A DNA stretch of 64,000 bases. Source: Onthophagus taurus. Its lineage: Eukaryota > Arthropoda > Insecta > Coleoptera > Scarabaeidae. The stretch is from assembly GCF_036711975.1 (NCBI RefSeq), contig NC_091966.1:31689501-31753500 (forward strand), in the 5' to 3' direction. Position numbers and translations under genes: made by a program. The notes under the pieces are model-generated. The model made no database searches. It had not been told where the DNA came from and saw only the letters and a list, made by a program, of their open reading frames with translations. Positions 1 to 11,759 of the stretch are shown one piece after another. The number at the start of each line of letters is the position of its first letter. Within the stretch, counting starts at the first letter, position 1.

Positions 1-978
1 GAGTCAACCATGATGGCCTCAGCAGAAAGATTAGAAAATTACCGTCAAATAGGTTTCGAAAAACTGAAATAGCATCCGAACTAAATGTATAGCCAATTTT
101 TAAACCCCAAAAGCGACTAAGGCGCATTAAGTGCCAACCGGGTGAAGGGGCTCATGATGAACCAATAAATGACCCCAAAAAAATGTTTGAAGTACAATTT
201 TTTAATAATCTCTTCGACATGGTGCTTATATCTATAAAACAAAGATTTAGTCAACTTAAAGATTTTTCTGAAACTTTGCATTTTTTGTTTGACATAAACG
301 AAAATCAAAATAAAGAACAACTGTTGAATCATTGTTCTGCACTACAAAAAAAACTATCATTCAACTCTAAATCGGATATTAAGCTGAGTCAGCAACATTA
401 TCTGAAAGACAACCACAACCGAAGTTTTGAATTTTTTAAAAATCAGTCACTTCAAGAGTTGTTTCCTAACGCCTGTATAACTTTACGTATTCTGCTAACA
501 ATACCAGTAACAGTTGCAATTGGAGAACGCAGTTTTTTGAAACTAAAATTAATACAGACCTCCTTGCCATCAACAATACCGCAAACAACTAACTAGTCTC
601 ACTAGGTTATCAATCGAAAATGAAATTGCAGAAAATCTTAATTTCTCTACCTTAATTAAAGAATTTTCCGATGGAAAAGCTAGAAAAGTTAAATTTTGTT
701 GATTGGTATCGATATTGATTTTTAAAGTTAATAACAAATTACTAAAGAATTCATATATTTTAGTTTCCATTCTTTGATATCAAATTTGATGCGCTGACAT
801 ATTTTTTCCGTTTGTATAAAAACTCTGGAATAAAAACTTTAAATAAGTTTTTCATGGGTTTATTTATTGTTAGTAGTAGTATCTATTGGTCGTAAAAAAA
901 ATCAAGTACAACACTAAGAAATAAAGGGCGCCAAAAAATATCTTACCATGGGTGCTCCGAATCCTAAGGCCGGCACTG
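1..978 (+). mobile_element. hAT-family DNA transposon remnant with 3' terminal repeat
   Basis: This is the 3' part of a hAT element that enters from the left edge. It carries a decayed transposase of the ZMYM1-like type. It ends with GC-rich terminal sequence that reads, inward on the minus strand, CAGTGCCGGCCTTAGG, the CAGTG/CAGGG type of end known for hAT elements; the last base would be 978. The stretch 926-960 (GGGCGCCAAAA and a second GGTGCTCC motif) has the look of a subterminal repeat. The 5' end is outside the window, so the target duplication cannot be checked. Confidence 0.7.
12..702 (+). pseudogene. Broken hAT transposase (ZMYM1-like), C-terminal half
   Basis: The plus strand codes for the C-terminal half of a hAT transposase in several pieces. 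An NYRQIGFEKLK piece (about 37-69) is followed by a frame change near 70 and ASELNV. An in-frame TAG lies at 90-92. The frame then stays open from 93 to 596 through PINDPKKMFEVQFFN. Next comes the hAT dimerisation region (CITLRILLTIPVTVAIGERS, about 471-530), whose family consensus has SGERSFSKLK. After a stop at 594-596 the coding match resumes as IENEIAENLNFSTLIKEF and KARKVKFC, ending at TGA 700-702. It encodes no functional protein; the stops and frame changes are directly visible. Confidence 0.8.
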
Positions 979-1224
979 GTGACACTATTTTAGCTAGCAA
1001 TTTATCACTCTACTTACTTCACCGAAATAGTATTCCCATGGAACAATAAAACGAAAGTGTATCACGCCTTCGTACTTGCTTATGTGCATGTGCTGAAGGG
1101 ACCTTACTTATGAACAGTGGAAAGTCTACCATGAACGAGCTGCTTATCGAAATTTGTGCGTGATGAGTTCAATTGTTGGTGCTATCTTAGCACACTCACA
1201 GTTGTCAAAATCCAAGAAAAACGG

Positions 1225-1314
1225 GAGAAAATGCGATGGTGGGTTAGAAAGTGGATACTTGAAAGGAAATTGAGGGGCAATAATTTGGTTGACATGGAAC
1301 TAAGAATTGATTAA
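1225..1314 (+). mobile_element. Possible PIF/Harbinger (HARBI1-like) fragment
   Basis: A 29-codon open stretch reads EKMRWWVRKWILERKLRGNN and goes on to LVDMELRID before a stop. It resembles the N-terminal RRWWVRPWL-type motif of HARBI1-like nucleases that are common in insect genomes. No DDE region follows, so this is at best a short relic. The flanking bases 979-1224 and 1315-1450 show no coding signal. The assignment rests on a short match by eye. Confidence 0.35.
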
Positions 1315-1453
1315 AATCACGTACAAATATAAGACAAACCATAAATGGTAAAACAAAACTTATGGTTACTTTGTGATATTTAGCCACAAGGGACTGAAGA
1401 ACTAAATGTGATTTTAGAAGAAATAGTCAAAAATTAAAAATGAACACATAAGC

Positions 1454-1459
1454 TTTATT
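1454..1459 (-). promoter_or_regulatory. Candidate poly(A) signal of the CKAP2-like gene
   Basis: AATAAA on the minus strand (TTTATT as printed), 114 bases beyond the stop codon of the 420-residue gene. The intervening DNA is very AT-rich, as expected for an insect 3' UTR. Confidence 0.5.
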
Positions 1460-1572
1460 TCTAACAAAACAAATATATCAATTTATAAATACAATACACA
1501 AAATATATTAAATAAAACACAAGACATTGGGTAAAATTAAGTAATATACATATAAAATCATTAAAACACAAT

Positions 1573-2835
1573 TTAATTATATCGCACAGATAAAAACTTA
1601 TTACTTTTAAAATTAACATTATCATTGTCTTCAATATTCTTAAATGATGAACACAAGTTGACACCTTTAGAATTTGAATAACAAGATAATCTTGCACTTC
1701 TTCTTACTGGGGTAACTAATTTATTGCCCACATTTTTCTTTTTATCCCTTTCCTGTACAGCAAATTGTATTATCGTTGATTTAAAAACATTTCTAGCATC
1801 CATAATAACCCTCCTTTTAGATTTATCTTCTTTAGCATTTACAGAAGAAGTGATATTTAACAAACTAAACTTTTCTAAAAGCATATCCAGCGAACCATTT
1901 ACACTTTCAATTTCAGCCCCTTTTATAATTGCTGTTTTATAATACAAAATTGCATTGGGAAGGTTTTCATTTTGTTCTTCTAATGCAGCTCGACATTCCC
2001 AATAAGTTGGTTCTTCTTCTAAATTTTTACATTTATCTCGAATCATCGTGAGCCATTCGCTGCATTGTTCCGAAGAATAACCATCTTGAATTAATTTATA
2101 TAAATCGTTTAATGCATCTTTAGCAATAAATTCATAATCAATAAAGGGACTTTGAATGTTGGAATTTGCGTTCGTATCATATTCGCTTTCTTTAGGTGGT
2201 ATTTGGAGTGCTTCATAACTTTCTGATCGAGGTGGTTTTTGTTCAATATTTTCTTTTTCTTCTTCAATCTCATCGAGGGGAATACCGAAATATTTTAAAT
2301 GATGATATGCTCCCATGGATTTCCCTCGTTTACTTAACCACTTATTTAGATTCATTTTAATATTTTCTGGAGTTGGTGAAACAAGATATTTTTTAGGATT
2401 TGTTGTTATTGTAGATGGAGTTGTGATGAAATATTTCTTGTTTTGGGGGGTTTTGAAATTGTATAATTTCTCTGATTGATTCCTGGTTAGATTTTCTTCT
2501 GAGTAAGTTCTGTTTAAGTCTTTTCCACTTGATAAACGACTTCTCTCATTAAAATTTTCTGCAGAAAATGATCGTCTAACAACACGATTACTTTTAGATT
2601 TATCTTCGCCTATATTCTTTTTATGGATATTTAACGACATTGTACTTTTTACTATTGGTATATGTCCTAATCGTTTTAACTCTTCATCAGTAATCCCTAA
2701 TTCTTTTTTTATTTTGTCATCAATACCTATCAAAGGGTTTGATTTAATCATTCTTAATAAACTACCCTTGGTTTGTTTCACAACTGGTGCTTTTTTGAAT
2801 GGTTTTCTCATTAATCCCATATTTTTCACTTCCAT
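1573..2835 (-). CDS. CKAP2-like mitotic spindle-associated protein, 420 aa
   Basis: An uninterrupted 420-codon reading frame, far longer than chance in this AT-rich DNA. The start chosen is the first in-frame ATG (MEVKNMGLMRKP); a second Met follows at residue 6. The N-terminal two thirds are basic, Ser/Asn/Lys-rich and probably disordered, with repeated SAENFNE/SEENLTR-like segments at about 91-119 and a LNKWLSKRGKS motif at 163-173. A helical C-terminal part at about 231-325 includes YWECRAALEEQNENLPNAIL (279-298) and continues with YYKTAIIKGAE. The tail has TPVRRSARLS (375-384). The helical 'YW.C.A.LE' block and the TPVRRS tail match what I know of vertebrate CKAP2/CKAP2L, microtubule-associated proteins of the mitotic spindle. 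The family assignment is inference from motifs; function in this species is unknown. It is intronless as read, and no TATA box is evident upstream. Confidence 0.72.
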   Translation of the reverse strand: MEVKNMGLMRKPFKKAPVVKQTKGSLLRMIKSNPLIGIDDKIKKELGITDEELKRLGHIPIVKSTMSLNIHKKNIGEDKSKSNRVVRRSFSAENFNERSRLSSGKDLNRTYSEENLTRNQSEKLYNFKTPQNKKYFITTPSTITTNPKKYLVSPTPENIKMNLNKWLSKRGKSMGAYHHLKYFGIPLDEIEEEKENIEQKPPRSESYEALQIPPKESEYDTNANSNIQSPFIDYEFIAKDALNDLYKLIQDGYSSEQCSEWLTMIRDKCKNLEEEPTYWECRAALEEQNENLPNAILYYKTAIIKGAEIESVNGSLDMLLEKFSLLNITSSVNAKEDKSKRRVIMDARNVFKSTIIQFAVQERDKKKNVGNKLVTPVRRSARLSCYSNSKGVNLCSSFKNIEDNDNVNFKSNKFLSVRYN

Positions 2836-3420
2836 ATTGTATACACACAGTTTTCAAAATAACAATCAATCTAAAACTCAATGCAGTTGGTTAGATTAAA
2901 AAAGGATTTAAATTTCCGTTAACTTTTAAAATGTTTGACAACCAACGGGTAAACTGTCATGTGTAAGCGGTGCCATCTATTAGCGAAACATAAGGTAGGT
3001 AAAAATAATTAAAAAATCGGTTTAACAACACTTTTTGTTTTCGTTTATAACTAATATATAATACTGGTTATAATACAAAATTTAAAATGTAATTATGATT
3101 AATAAACTATAAATAAAATGTTACAACCATTATTAATAAATAGAGTTCGCTAATCAGCCTTAATAAGCTTTAGTTTGAGGGCATGATTACTAGATGGCGG
3201 GGATCAAGAGTAAAGAATTTAGGAAGTAAATTTAGTAAATTTAAAGTTCATTCAAACTCTGCTTTTTGTTTACAGTTTAAAGTAATACTTTGATTTTTTT
3301 TTAATTATGTCTAATTATATTAATTCTCTAATTAAATTATATCTAATTTGTTTTTTTAAGAGTATTATTTGAAAGAAACATTTTGTAAATTTCCTAGATT
3401 TATTTGTTAATAAATACTAC

Positions 3421-3810
3421 CAACCCAACCCGACCCATTTAAATAACTTCGTCGGCCAGCGATTGTCATTCATCCTCATCAGGTGTCCAAACCACCGTAA
3501 ACCCCCTACTTTGATTCTGTCCTATCACTGTTGACGTTGTTTTCATTACGATTTCGAATTTCGTCATTAGTTGTTCGTTGTATTCTTGACACCCTGGCGT
3601 TTCTTCTCAAATAGTCCATCTCTACATATCTCAGTACCATAACCCAGGACTGATTCTACTAGTGTTCTTCCTAGTCTCTTTTTAGTTCCTCTTCTTATGT
3701 TCTTGTCCCACCATAGACTGTTAAGGCATCCTATAATTTTTCTGCTTTCAATACTTTCAACAAACCTCGGAATTTGATGGATAAATGCTAACGGAAGCTG
3801 CCACAATGAT
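3421..3810 (-). mobile_element. Non-LTR retrotransposon fragment (C-terminal end of RT ORF)
   Basis: Minus-strand translation gives the region downstream of reverse transcriptase that is typical of LINE ORF2: GCLNSLWWDKNIRRGTKKRL followed by GRTLVESVLGYGTEI (about 3640-3740). After frame changes, RWFGHLMRMNDNRWPTK follows (about 3440-3500), the hallmark RW.GH..RM motif. Stops and shifts show it is dead. It is 5'-truncated, as LINE copies usually are. Confidence 0.75.
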
Positions 3811-3864
3811 GGACTTTAAGACTGGTAACATGGAATACACAGAGTATAGCACAAAAATAAACAA

Positions 3865-4060
3865 AGGTGATAGATGCCTTGAAGGACCAAAGGGTCGACA
3901 TCGCAGTACTGCTCGAAACAAAAAGAAAGGGAAAGGCACTGAGGAACTAGAAAACAATTTTTAAATTTGGTCAGGTGTCCATAAATCAGAAAGAGCCGGA
4001 GTAGAAGTTGCTGTCGTGATTCAACTCGCTGAGGTCATGGATAAAATCATGAAGAAATAC
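3865..4060 (+). mobile_element. Non-LTR retrotransposon endonuclease fragment
   Basis: Plus-strand reading gives ALKDQRVDIAVLLETKRKGK, then GTEELENNF, a stop, then IWSGVHKSERAGVEVAVVIQ. This corresponds to the APE-type endonuclease of LINEs (the 'D.....ET' and 'YSGV....RA..GV' blocks). It lies head-to-head with the RT fragment at 3421-3810, so the two are separate or rearranged copies. It is short and interrupted by a stop. Confidence 0.6.
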
Positions 4061-4559
4061 TGCTTAAGAATTATGAATGGGTTTTTTGCACATAAGGATA
4101 TTCATAAATATATATGGGGGTATTTTATTTGGTCGTCATTATAATAAGTAAAATTTTTGTTTTAGTAGATGCAGATACAATATAAACAGAAAGTGTTGCT
4201 TAAGAATTTCAGTTTATCAGTATATCTGATGTTGAAGATAATAATTTGCAGAACTGAATGTTGTTACCAAATCTCTTAAGCTGTGCAAGCCATACTTTAA
4301 TCTTGTCAGCAACAACCAATTTCCAAAAATTAAAAACAGCTTTCGCAAAGTGCACTGCTTTATGGAACTTATTAAGAAAACCTAAATCAGCTAAAGTTAT
4401 ATTTACATGACATTTTAGCCTTCAGTCTTATGTACCCTTACCCAACAAGATAGAATTCGTTATATGACACAACAACTCATCTTTTAAAATACAAATCTCT
4501 ATTAAATGATTTAAACAATAAACTTAATTTACCTACATTTAAAGAGGTAGAAACTTCAA

Positions 4560-5345
4560 TATTTAACAGAATTTTGTGTGGTCATGAGACCCACTGCTAC
4601 AGCATTGGATAATTTACAAAGGGAAATAGATTGTTATTATGACCAATTATTACCCACTTTATTTGACATGAGACAAAGATTGAAAATTGTGCTAGAACAA
4701 AATCTTCGTCATGCTAGCTTATGGTTAATGGACTAACAAATTCATTGGAAACACGATTTTGAAGGTTTTTTCAATTATCGCCTGAAGTAAATGATTCAAT
4801 TGCATGCTGCACAACATGCATCTGTTGTGCAGGCTAAAAAACAAGCTGCTTGTTTTCATTTCGCTATTAAATCAAGATGGTTACCTGACAAATTAGAAGT
4901 AGAGAGAAAGCGAATTAAAAATTTTTGTGCATTAATGCAATGGAAACTGCAACTGAATAATCCCAAGAACCGAGTAGTAGCACTTCAAGTGAAAGTGAAC
5001 AGGATTTTTTCGTATTTTCAGTGCCTAAATTTGATAAAAAGCAGTCAAATACTGAGTTACAGTTAGTAACTTTTTTCAACGATAAGAATAAATACATAGA
5101 GTCTTTGAATAACTACACGTTAGTAAAATCAATGTTTGTAAGATTCAACACAAGCCTTTGCTCGTTTGCTCCACTGGAGCGTTTATTGTCTTTATTATTG
5201 GAGGTTTAATATGATCACCGAGTAGAGCTAGTTTAGCAGACAGATCTTTCAGAAAATTAGTTGTCTTAAAAGGTAATGTGCAGAAATACTTTGGCAGACT
5301 CTTTCTTAGTAGGGAAAACTCAGTTGGCAATAATACTATTAATAT
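4560..5345 (+). mobile_element. Second hAT-family transposase remnant
   Basis: The plus strand holds pieces of a hAT transposase. MRPTATALDNLQREIDCYYD and QLLPTLFDMRQRL lie at about 4580-4685. VRFNTSLCSFAPLERLLSLL lies at about 5139-5200, matching the 'RYNT.LPSSA.VERLFS' dimerisation motif. After a frame change comes SRASLADRSFRKLVVLKGN (about 5222-5278). Stops and shifts separate the pieces. It differs from the ZMYM1-like copy at the left edge and belongs to another hAT branch. The intervening 4686-5138 retains weak coding character only. Confidence 0.65.
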
Positions 5346-8300
5346 TTAATAAAAAAGACTACCTATATACTACTCATACAATGTCTTTTTCTCCTTTTTA
5401 CCAATGTTTTTGAAGTCGCTGTTTAATGTGACTTATTTCTTCCTAGCATGTCGACGCTGCCAAGGTAAAACGGCTAAACGGTCTACACTCTACATAGACG
5501 CAAACAAACTTCAATCACTACTATGTTGGCTTTAAGTTTGCGCAAATGCCTATTTGAATAAGACGTGATGAAAGTTTTTTGTGTTTCCCGAAAAATCAAG
5601 TAATGTCTTTAAGAGTTTTATCCCACAATACAGGTCTTTCTCCAACAAGAGTGATTAATAAATCTGTATTCATTATTGTAGTTAAAAGTCTTCAACATAA
5701 CCTGTTCGATTCCATTGTGCGTTTTCCTGTCGCCCAACCCTGTCGTGAGAAAGACCGCACTACAGTTTATGTATTACTATGAACTAAGTAGATTAATGTA
5801 ATAGGAAAACAATTAGAAAAGGGAAAATAAAAGATTTTGAAATGTTTTTCGTACCAATAATCAATTTATTAATTTGATATGTTACTTTGACAATTATTTG
5901 CGGAGAAATCACAACGATAAAAATATTATTATTATTGAAAATATTATTAAAAACAAAATGAAAACAAGAATAGATTTAGTGCCTTTTTAGTCGAAAATAT
6001 TTTTGTGTTAAATGGAATGTTCTTTTAATGTACATAAATATATATTTACAAATTATTAATCAATAATATAACTTAAAAGTTTTTTACAGGCACTCTTATT
6101 TCGATTAATTGATAGAAATTAATAAAATAAAGAATAAGTTTTATAATGAAAATAACAATACAAATTTGAAGCCTTTTTGTCTTATTAAAAAATCGATGAC
6201 AGTTTTACATAGGCGAATCAATTGACTAGTATAATAGTGTATATATAACATTTATCTTTTATTTAATAGCTATACATTGTCTCGTATTATTGTGCCAGTG
6301 TGAAAGTTTTTCATCATTTTTTTTTTCTTAAGAAATAAGCTTCGTTCGTTACACATTACGAGTGATAATCACAAAAAGTGCTCTATTAGTATTTATTTTT
6401 CTCTAATCATTGTGATTATCATCGCGTTGAAAAGGTAGTGCTTGTATTTTTTATTTTTTTTAACAAAACGTGCAAAAGAGTTGTACTAAAGTGTGATGAC
6501 TCAATTCTATTTTGCGATTGAGGTAAAAGGTTAATTAATTAATTAATTACTTGATTAAATTCTAATACTATTTTTTACCTTTATTTTTTCTTTCAATTTT
6601 ATAAATATTAGATGAAAAATAGATGAGATTACTTTTTTTGTATTGCATGTTTTTTTTTTAGTTTTTGGCACACAAAAATAATGGGAAATAAGGAATTTAT
6701 TTCGTTATATTGTGTTTGAAAAAGCTTTGGTTTAATCAGCAACTAGCAAGCACTACCAGAAAAATGTTAAAATAAATTATAAATATATGTATTTTTTTTT
6801 ACAAATCAAAAATTATTTACAAGCGGAAAAGCTTTCAAATAAACTCTACAAAAGATACATTTTTATTATATCCTATTTTTTTTGTTCGTAATAATCATCG
6901 AGGTTATGTTTAAATATTTGAAGTAAAAATTTTATTATCTTATTCATCAGAAATGAAAGAAATTTATTATTAGAAAAGCCGTTAAGATCTACTTATATGT
7001 TATTTTATTAATCTCATTCTGCTCTATTATGTAAATTAAATATCTTGGTCAACATTTACATATTCGAACTGAAATAACTTATCATATAAGTAAATAAACT
7101 TTACAAAAAGAAAACTGTAGCATTTGCTGTATCCGAGTAGCATTTATTGCAATCCTTCATCCTCTAAACAAAGATTGATTAGTTGTGATTGGTATTACTA
7201 ATTTCATTATCAGAGTTAATCAAGGTGAGGTATGTTGTAAATTAATGGGTTATTTTCATAACAAAATTTGGTGTTCAAGGTAATATACAGCAATACTTTT
7301 TTCTACAAAATTATTAAAATAAATACAATATGTACAGTTGAAAGAAATTAAATTGTTTTGATTCCATTATTTATTCTCCACAATGCAGCAAAATACCTGC
7401 AGGATCCAAAAATCAATTTAGATATTTTCAATCCAGTTGAGGAGTGCAGGAATACAGCATCAGGATGAACAAATATTGGAGGGCAATGAAGCACAAATTC
7501 AATTTCGCGATACATAGCGTAGAAATACTACAACAATATTTCGTAATGCGAATTTGTAAGGTATAGATAGCTAAAAAAATTTTTATTATATCGACATTTT
7601 ACCAAATAATTTTACTTTTCTCATAAGATAATATAAAGCCTTAATTATATAACGTCTTTGAGTTAACCAATAAAAATGTTGATGATGATTGACAGCACTC
7701 AACATGAATTTTAAAGTTAATGCCTTGCAAGCCATCTCATGTAGCTGATGTTATGATGCTTTTGGTTTTGTATAAGAATTCAATAATCACCCAAAATATG
7801 GACAGTTGTGGATGGCTATAAAACATAAACCAATTCGGTACAAATTGGTAAAATTAGCTGATCACTTATGTGTTAATAAGTCAATATCATTGAAAAGAAA
7901 GACACAACTAAAAGAGGATATGCACAAAACACTAAAAAATGTGGCTTTAAAGTTTTTTTTTATTAAATTTACACTGTGAAAGTGATATGTGATCAGCTGA
8001 TGGTGGAGGTAGTGGTAAAAAGCTTATCAAAAATTGTATCCAAAAAATTATGTCATAAAATTTGTTTCAATAATTAGTTTTTAAGCGCTTCTTTAGAAAG
8101 TGAATTAGAGGAATCTCTGAAAAGATTTTCAAAGCGTCATAATTGTGGGATTAAATAGACAAAAAACTGTAAATGTTCGTTGGATAGCAAAGGAAGTTAT
8201 CACTCACTTTCAAGTTATCAACACTTTCTGCATATATTAACAAGGTCACTATAATAGCGATTAAGTAGTGCGACAGAGCCATTCACAAAAGAAAATGAAG

Positions 8301-8606
8301 TGGAATGTCATACGTTATCATACAGCAAAAATATACAGCTATTTTGGGTATTACATAGAATAAAAACTTAAATTTATTAAATCTGTGGTAAAGTACAGAG
8401 GTTGCAACATAAATATTTTGGGTTGTTTTTCATGAAGAGGTGAAACAAAAACAAAAACGGAATACGCATTTATTCAGATTATATTTTTACTGATATTGTC
8501 AGTAGTTTCATTCCTTGTGGGTAACTTCTTGTTGCGTAGGCACCGTTGTGCATCGCGATGCTATTACTACATTGTTTAGAAATGTAATTTTCCTTTAGTA
8601 CTTAGC
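5346..8606. other. AT-rich stretch with no recognisable gene
   Basis: About 3.3 kb of AT-rich sequence with scattered homopolymer runs and a short TTAA-repeat tract near 6531-6549. No open reading frame here has a recognisable motif. Short coding-like scraps around 7380-7560 could be transposon debris, but I could not assign them. Confidence 0.6.
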
Positions 8607-8643
8607 ATGGTTCCTAAGCGAGAACGGATAGTTTTAAAAGTGG

Positions 8644-8686
<43 letters not shown>

Positions 8687-9960
8687 AGATGATTAAAAGA
8701 CAAATGTAGAGACAAGAGAAGAAAAGGAGTTGGATAAAAAAACCATATGGGATGTTGTGAACAGCAGCCCAAATTTGAAAAATTCTTTTAGGTATATGAA
8801 ACAGCAGCTGGACTTTGGCAAGCAATGAAAGTTGCGAAGATTGAGCAAATGGAAAATGTAATGGTGATGTGTCTTTTTCAGCAACGAACACTAGTAAAGT
8901 TAATTGTTTCCCGTCCATATGTGTTAGTTAAAGCACAATACTTCGTAAAAATGTAATCATTGAAGGACTTACACTTTCAACAGGTTGGTTGAGATGTTTT
9001 AAAGAAAGTTTTTCTGTGCCACAAACCAACTGCCCAAATATACATTTTTGATGAGATCGGCCTCTATTGGCGTACAATTAGCTACTAACGAAAAACCGTT
9101 ATGAATACATATCGTATTACAGTCTTTTGTCGTTTAAATGCTACTGGGGAACATAAACTAAAATTAGCTGTATTAAGGAAGTTAAAGCCAGTTGAATACT
9201 ATCACCACCATTCTGCGTGGATGATAGGGGAAATTTTTATATGTAGTTTAAAGATAAATTTGTTCCATTCGAAAAAAATTATGTAGATGTCAAAGGTCAC
9301 CCGGGTCAAAAAGCAATATAATTGAGCAGTAGTGCTTTTTGATAATGCCTCACCTCATATATCAGGTGAAACGTTGTCACATGCGAACATCACTGTGTTG
9401 TCTTCCGCCAAATATTACCGTCCTGATTTGATCTATGAATTAGGGTGTAATAGAAACAATGAAGAGATTGGACAGCAAAAATTTACTAATGTGTCTGGTC
9501 GCAAAAGATAACGTAAAGAAGGATTTTACAGTTTTGTAAATCAATTACGCTTCGAGATATAGCATACAACATATTGTATGTCCAATAAAATATTGGAGTT
9601 GCCACAATTACAAAAGTTTTTTAATAACATTTTATGCGTTGAATCAGCTGAAAAACATGAAATTGATAGTGATTTAGATGTGTTCCAGTCGTTAAAAAAT
9701 GTTCAGGGCTGAGAAGAACTGGATGAAGAAAGAAATTCCAAGAAATTATTTGTGGTTAAATATTGACTCGAATGTGTTGGTCTACGTAACCAAACAATGC
9801 CTGGACCAAGTTCACTCCAGGAATCTAGTGCCGATTAGTAGAAGGTGACGGATCAAAATCAGAATCTAAAGTTAGCAGCAAGAAAGGTGCTAAAACTCTT
9901 AGATGTTATGGAACAGCAACATTTCACTGACATACAGACATTTTAAAAATTCGTATTTTA
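8607..9960 (+). pseudogene. Broken pogo/Tigger (jerky-like) transposase
   Basis: The frame starts at ATG 8607 with MVPKRERIVLKVE, as jerky/Tigger proteins start, and then runs into an (AT)n tract. Later pieces match the CENP-B-type DNA-binding region: KVAKIEQMENVMVMCLFQQR and SRPYVLVKAQYF at about 8830-8950. The DDE region follows: IYIFDEIGLYWRT at about 9040-9080, the long open piece MNTYRITVFCRLNATGEHKL at 9101 onward, and VLFDNASPHISGETL at about 9338-9380. That supplies the expected first and second Asp motifs (DE.GL and LDNAPSH-like). A C-terminal tail (LDVMEQQHFTDIQTF) is at about 9900-9945. Several frame changes and stops make it non-functional. No intact terminal repeats were identified. 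Confidence 0.75.
8646..8684. repeat. (AT)n microsatellite
   Basis: An uninterrupted run of about 19 AT dinucleotides. It sits just after the first 13 codons of the decayed Tigger-like transposase, so it expanded inside former coding sequence. Confidence 0.95.
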
Positions 9961-11759
9961 ACAAAACAAATATTAAAGAAAAGATAATTAACAAGAAAAG
10001 AAGATAGGTGTGAAAATAACCGACTATTTTAAGAATAAATTAAGTGTTTTGTTTGTATATGCTTTCATGGTTTTAGAATAAAGTTATGTAGCAGAGATAG
10101 CTGTTTTGTTCAATCCCTTAGGTTGTATTATTCGTGTTTTTGTCTCTATTTCTCCTTGATTACCAGCGTCAATAGACACTTTACTGTACTTGATTTTTGC
10201 ACTGATTATCTTGATTTAGTATTTGTGCTTTATTATAAATATTTGTTTATTCTGATGCTGTTGTCCTTTTACAATAGTACAAAAAAATTCTAAATTGGCA
10301 TGTATATTCTGAATAATAAATGCACTTACTTTATATTTTTTGTAAATTTATTTATGATAACTTGATTACTCTAAAGTACTCTAGTGCGCTCCTCAGGAAT
10401 CCTCTGAGCCTACTGAGCGTATTCGGATGGATATCATTGTCGCCACAATTGTTGATCGATCTGCGATCTGATTTTATTTCTGACTTTTTTGGTCAAGCAA
10501 GTTAAATCAACATCAGTCAATATGGTGTGCAAATCAAATCTAGAGCAATGAATTGAAATCCAAATAGTCTTATCAACACGTTATGTTAAGCAGAATGTAA
10601 CGAATTCTGTGAAATTTCATTTTCAATAAGTAATGTGCCACATTTACCACAAATTTGTTTGTTTTTCACAAAATTCATGTTTTTAGAAATTTAAATCACT
10701 TCCAACATTAAAAATCACAATTGGTCGGAAGATATTAATTTACGTTGGTGACAAGATAAATTTACGCAATGCTACTTTAGTAAAAGGTACTTACAATGGA
10801 GCCTTCTTGTATAATGTGCATTTAGCTTCTGATATGCATCTGTTCTACTGCAAAAAAAACTCCACCTTCAAACAACAGAAAGATCTCAAGTTACATTAAA
10901 CTGATTTTTGGCCAAAAATAAGGGCAACAAAATATAATCAATAATTAATTAAGTGGCTAAATAAGGGGTACCGGTATGATAAGGATGGTTTCAACAAAGT
11001 TCCTTAAAATCCCTTTCTAATAACAACTTCAGCAATCCTTCCTCTACATTCTAATCACCATCTTAATCTCTTGACAAAAAGATAGTTTCTCTATTGCAGT
11101 GTATAATCTTTACATGATATGGCATGATAAAAAACAAAAGGGTAAAGTGGTAACGTTTCAATATGACTTTCAAATCTCCAAATGATTTGCATGTCTCTAT
11201 CTGAATTTCTCTCTAATAAGGCGCCATCTGTTAAAATCTATTATTACAAAAAGAAACATTACAGTTTTTGTGTAATAAAATTGCCACAAATTACCACAGC
11301 TTTATTCTAATAGCGTAAGATTCACGTTCAAAAGTATTAAAATTATCCAATTTATTTAATGGTTGTTACTTCAGATATTTAAAATATAACCTCAATGGTA
11401 ATAATACACGTTATCACCCTGTATTCTATATACATTAATCTTCTTTAAAATAAATTTAAAAATAACTATTCGTGACTTTTATCATTAAACTTTAATAATA
11501 ATACAGTTTTTTTATAGAAAAAGGGTTCTTTTATTTACAATTTATTAATTATTGCGTGTTTAAGCTTCACTTTTTCAGTTGAAACTAAAAAAATTATTGC
11601 AATTTAATAAACGAAATATATATATAATTATAAAATAAAATAATTCATTCCCTGTTTTTTTTAACATCAACAATAATCATACTTTAAAAAAAATCTTTCT
11701 CATCTAAAAATCTTAATCTTGATCCCACAAAATTTATTTTTTAAAAAATGTTCTTACAT
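9961..11759. other. Intergenic AT-rich DNA and 3' flank of Ddr
   Basis: No reading frame with recognisable motifs. The part next to 11759 must hold the Ddr 3' UTR. AATAAA on the minus strand occurs at 11733-11738 (about 22 bases past the stop), 11541-11546 and 11530-11535, and any of these could end the transcript. Around 11393-11425 a 'CACCCTGTATTC' end resembles the tips of mariner-type MITEs, but no partner end was found. Confidence 0.5.
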
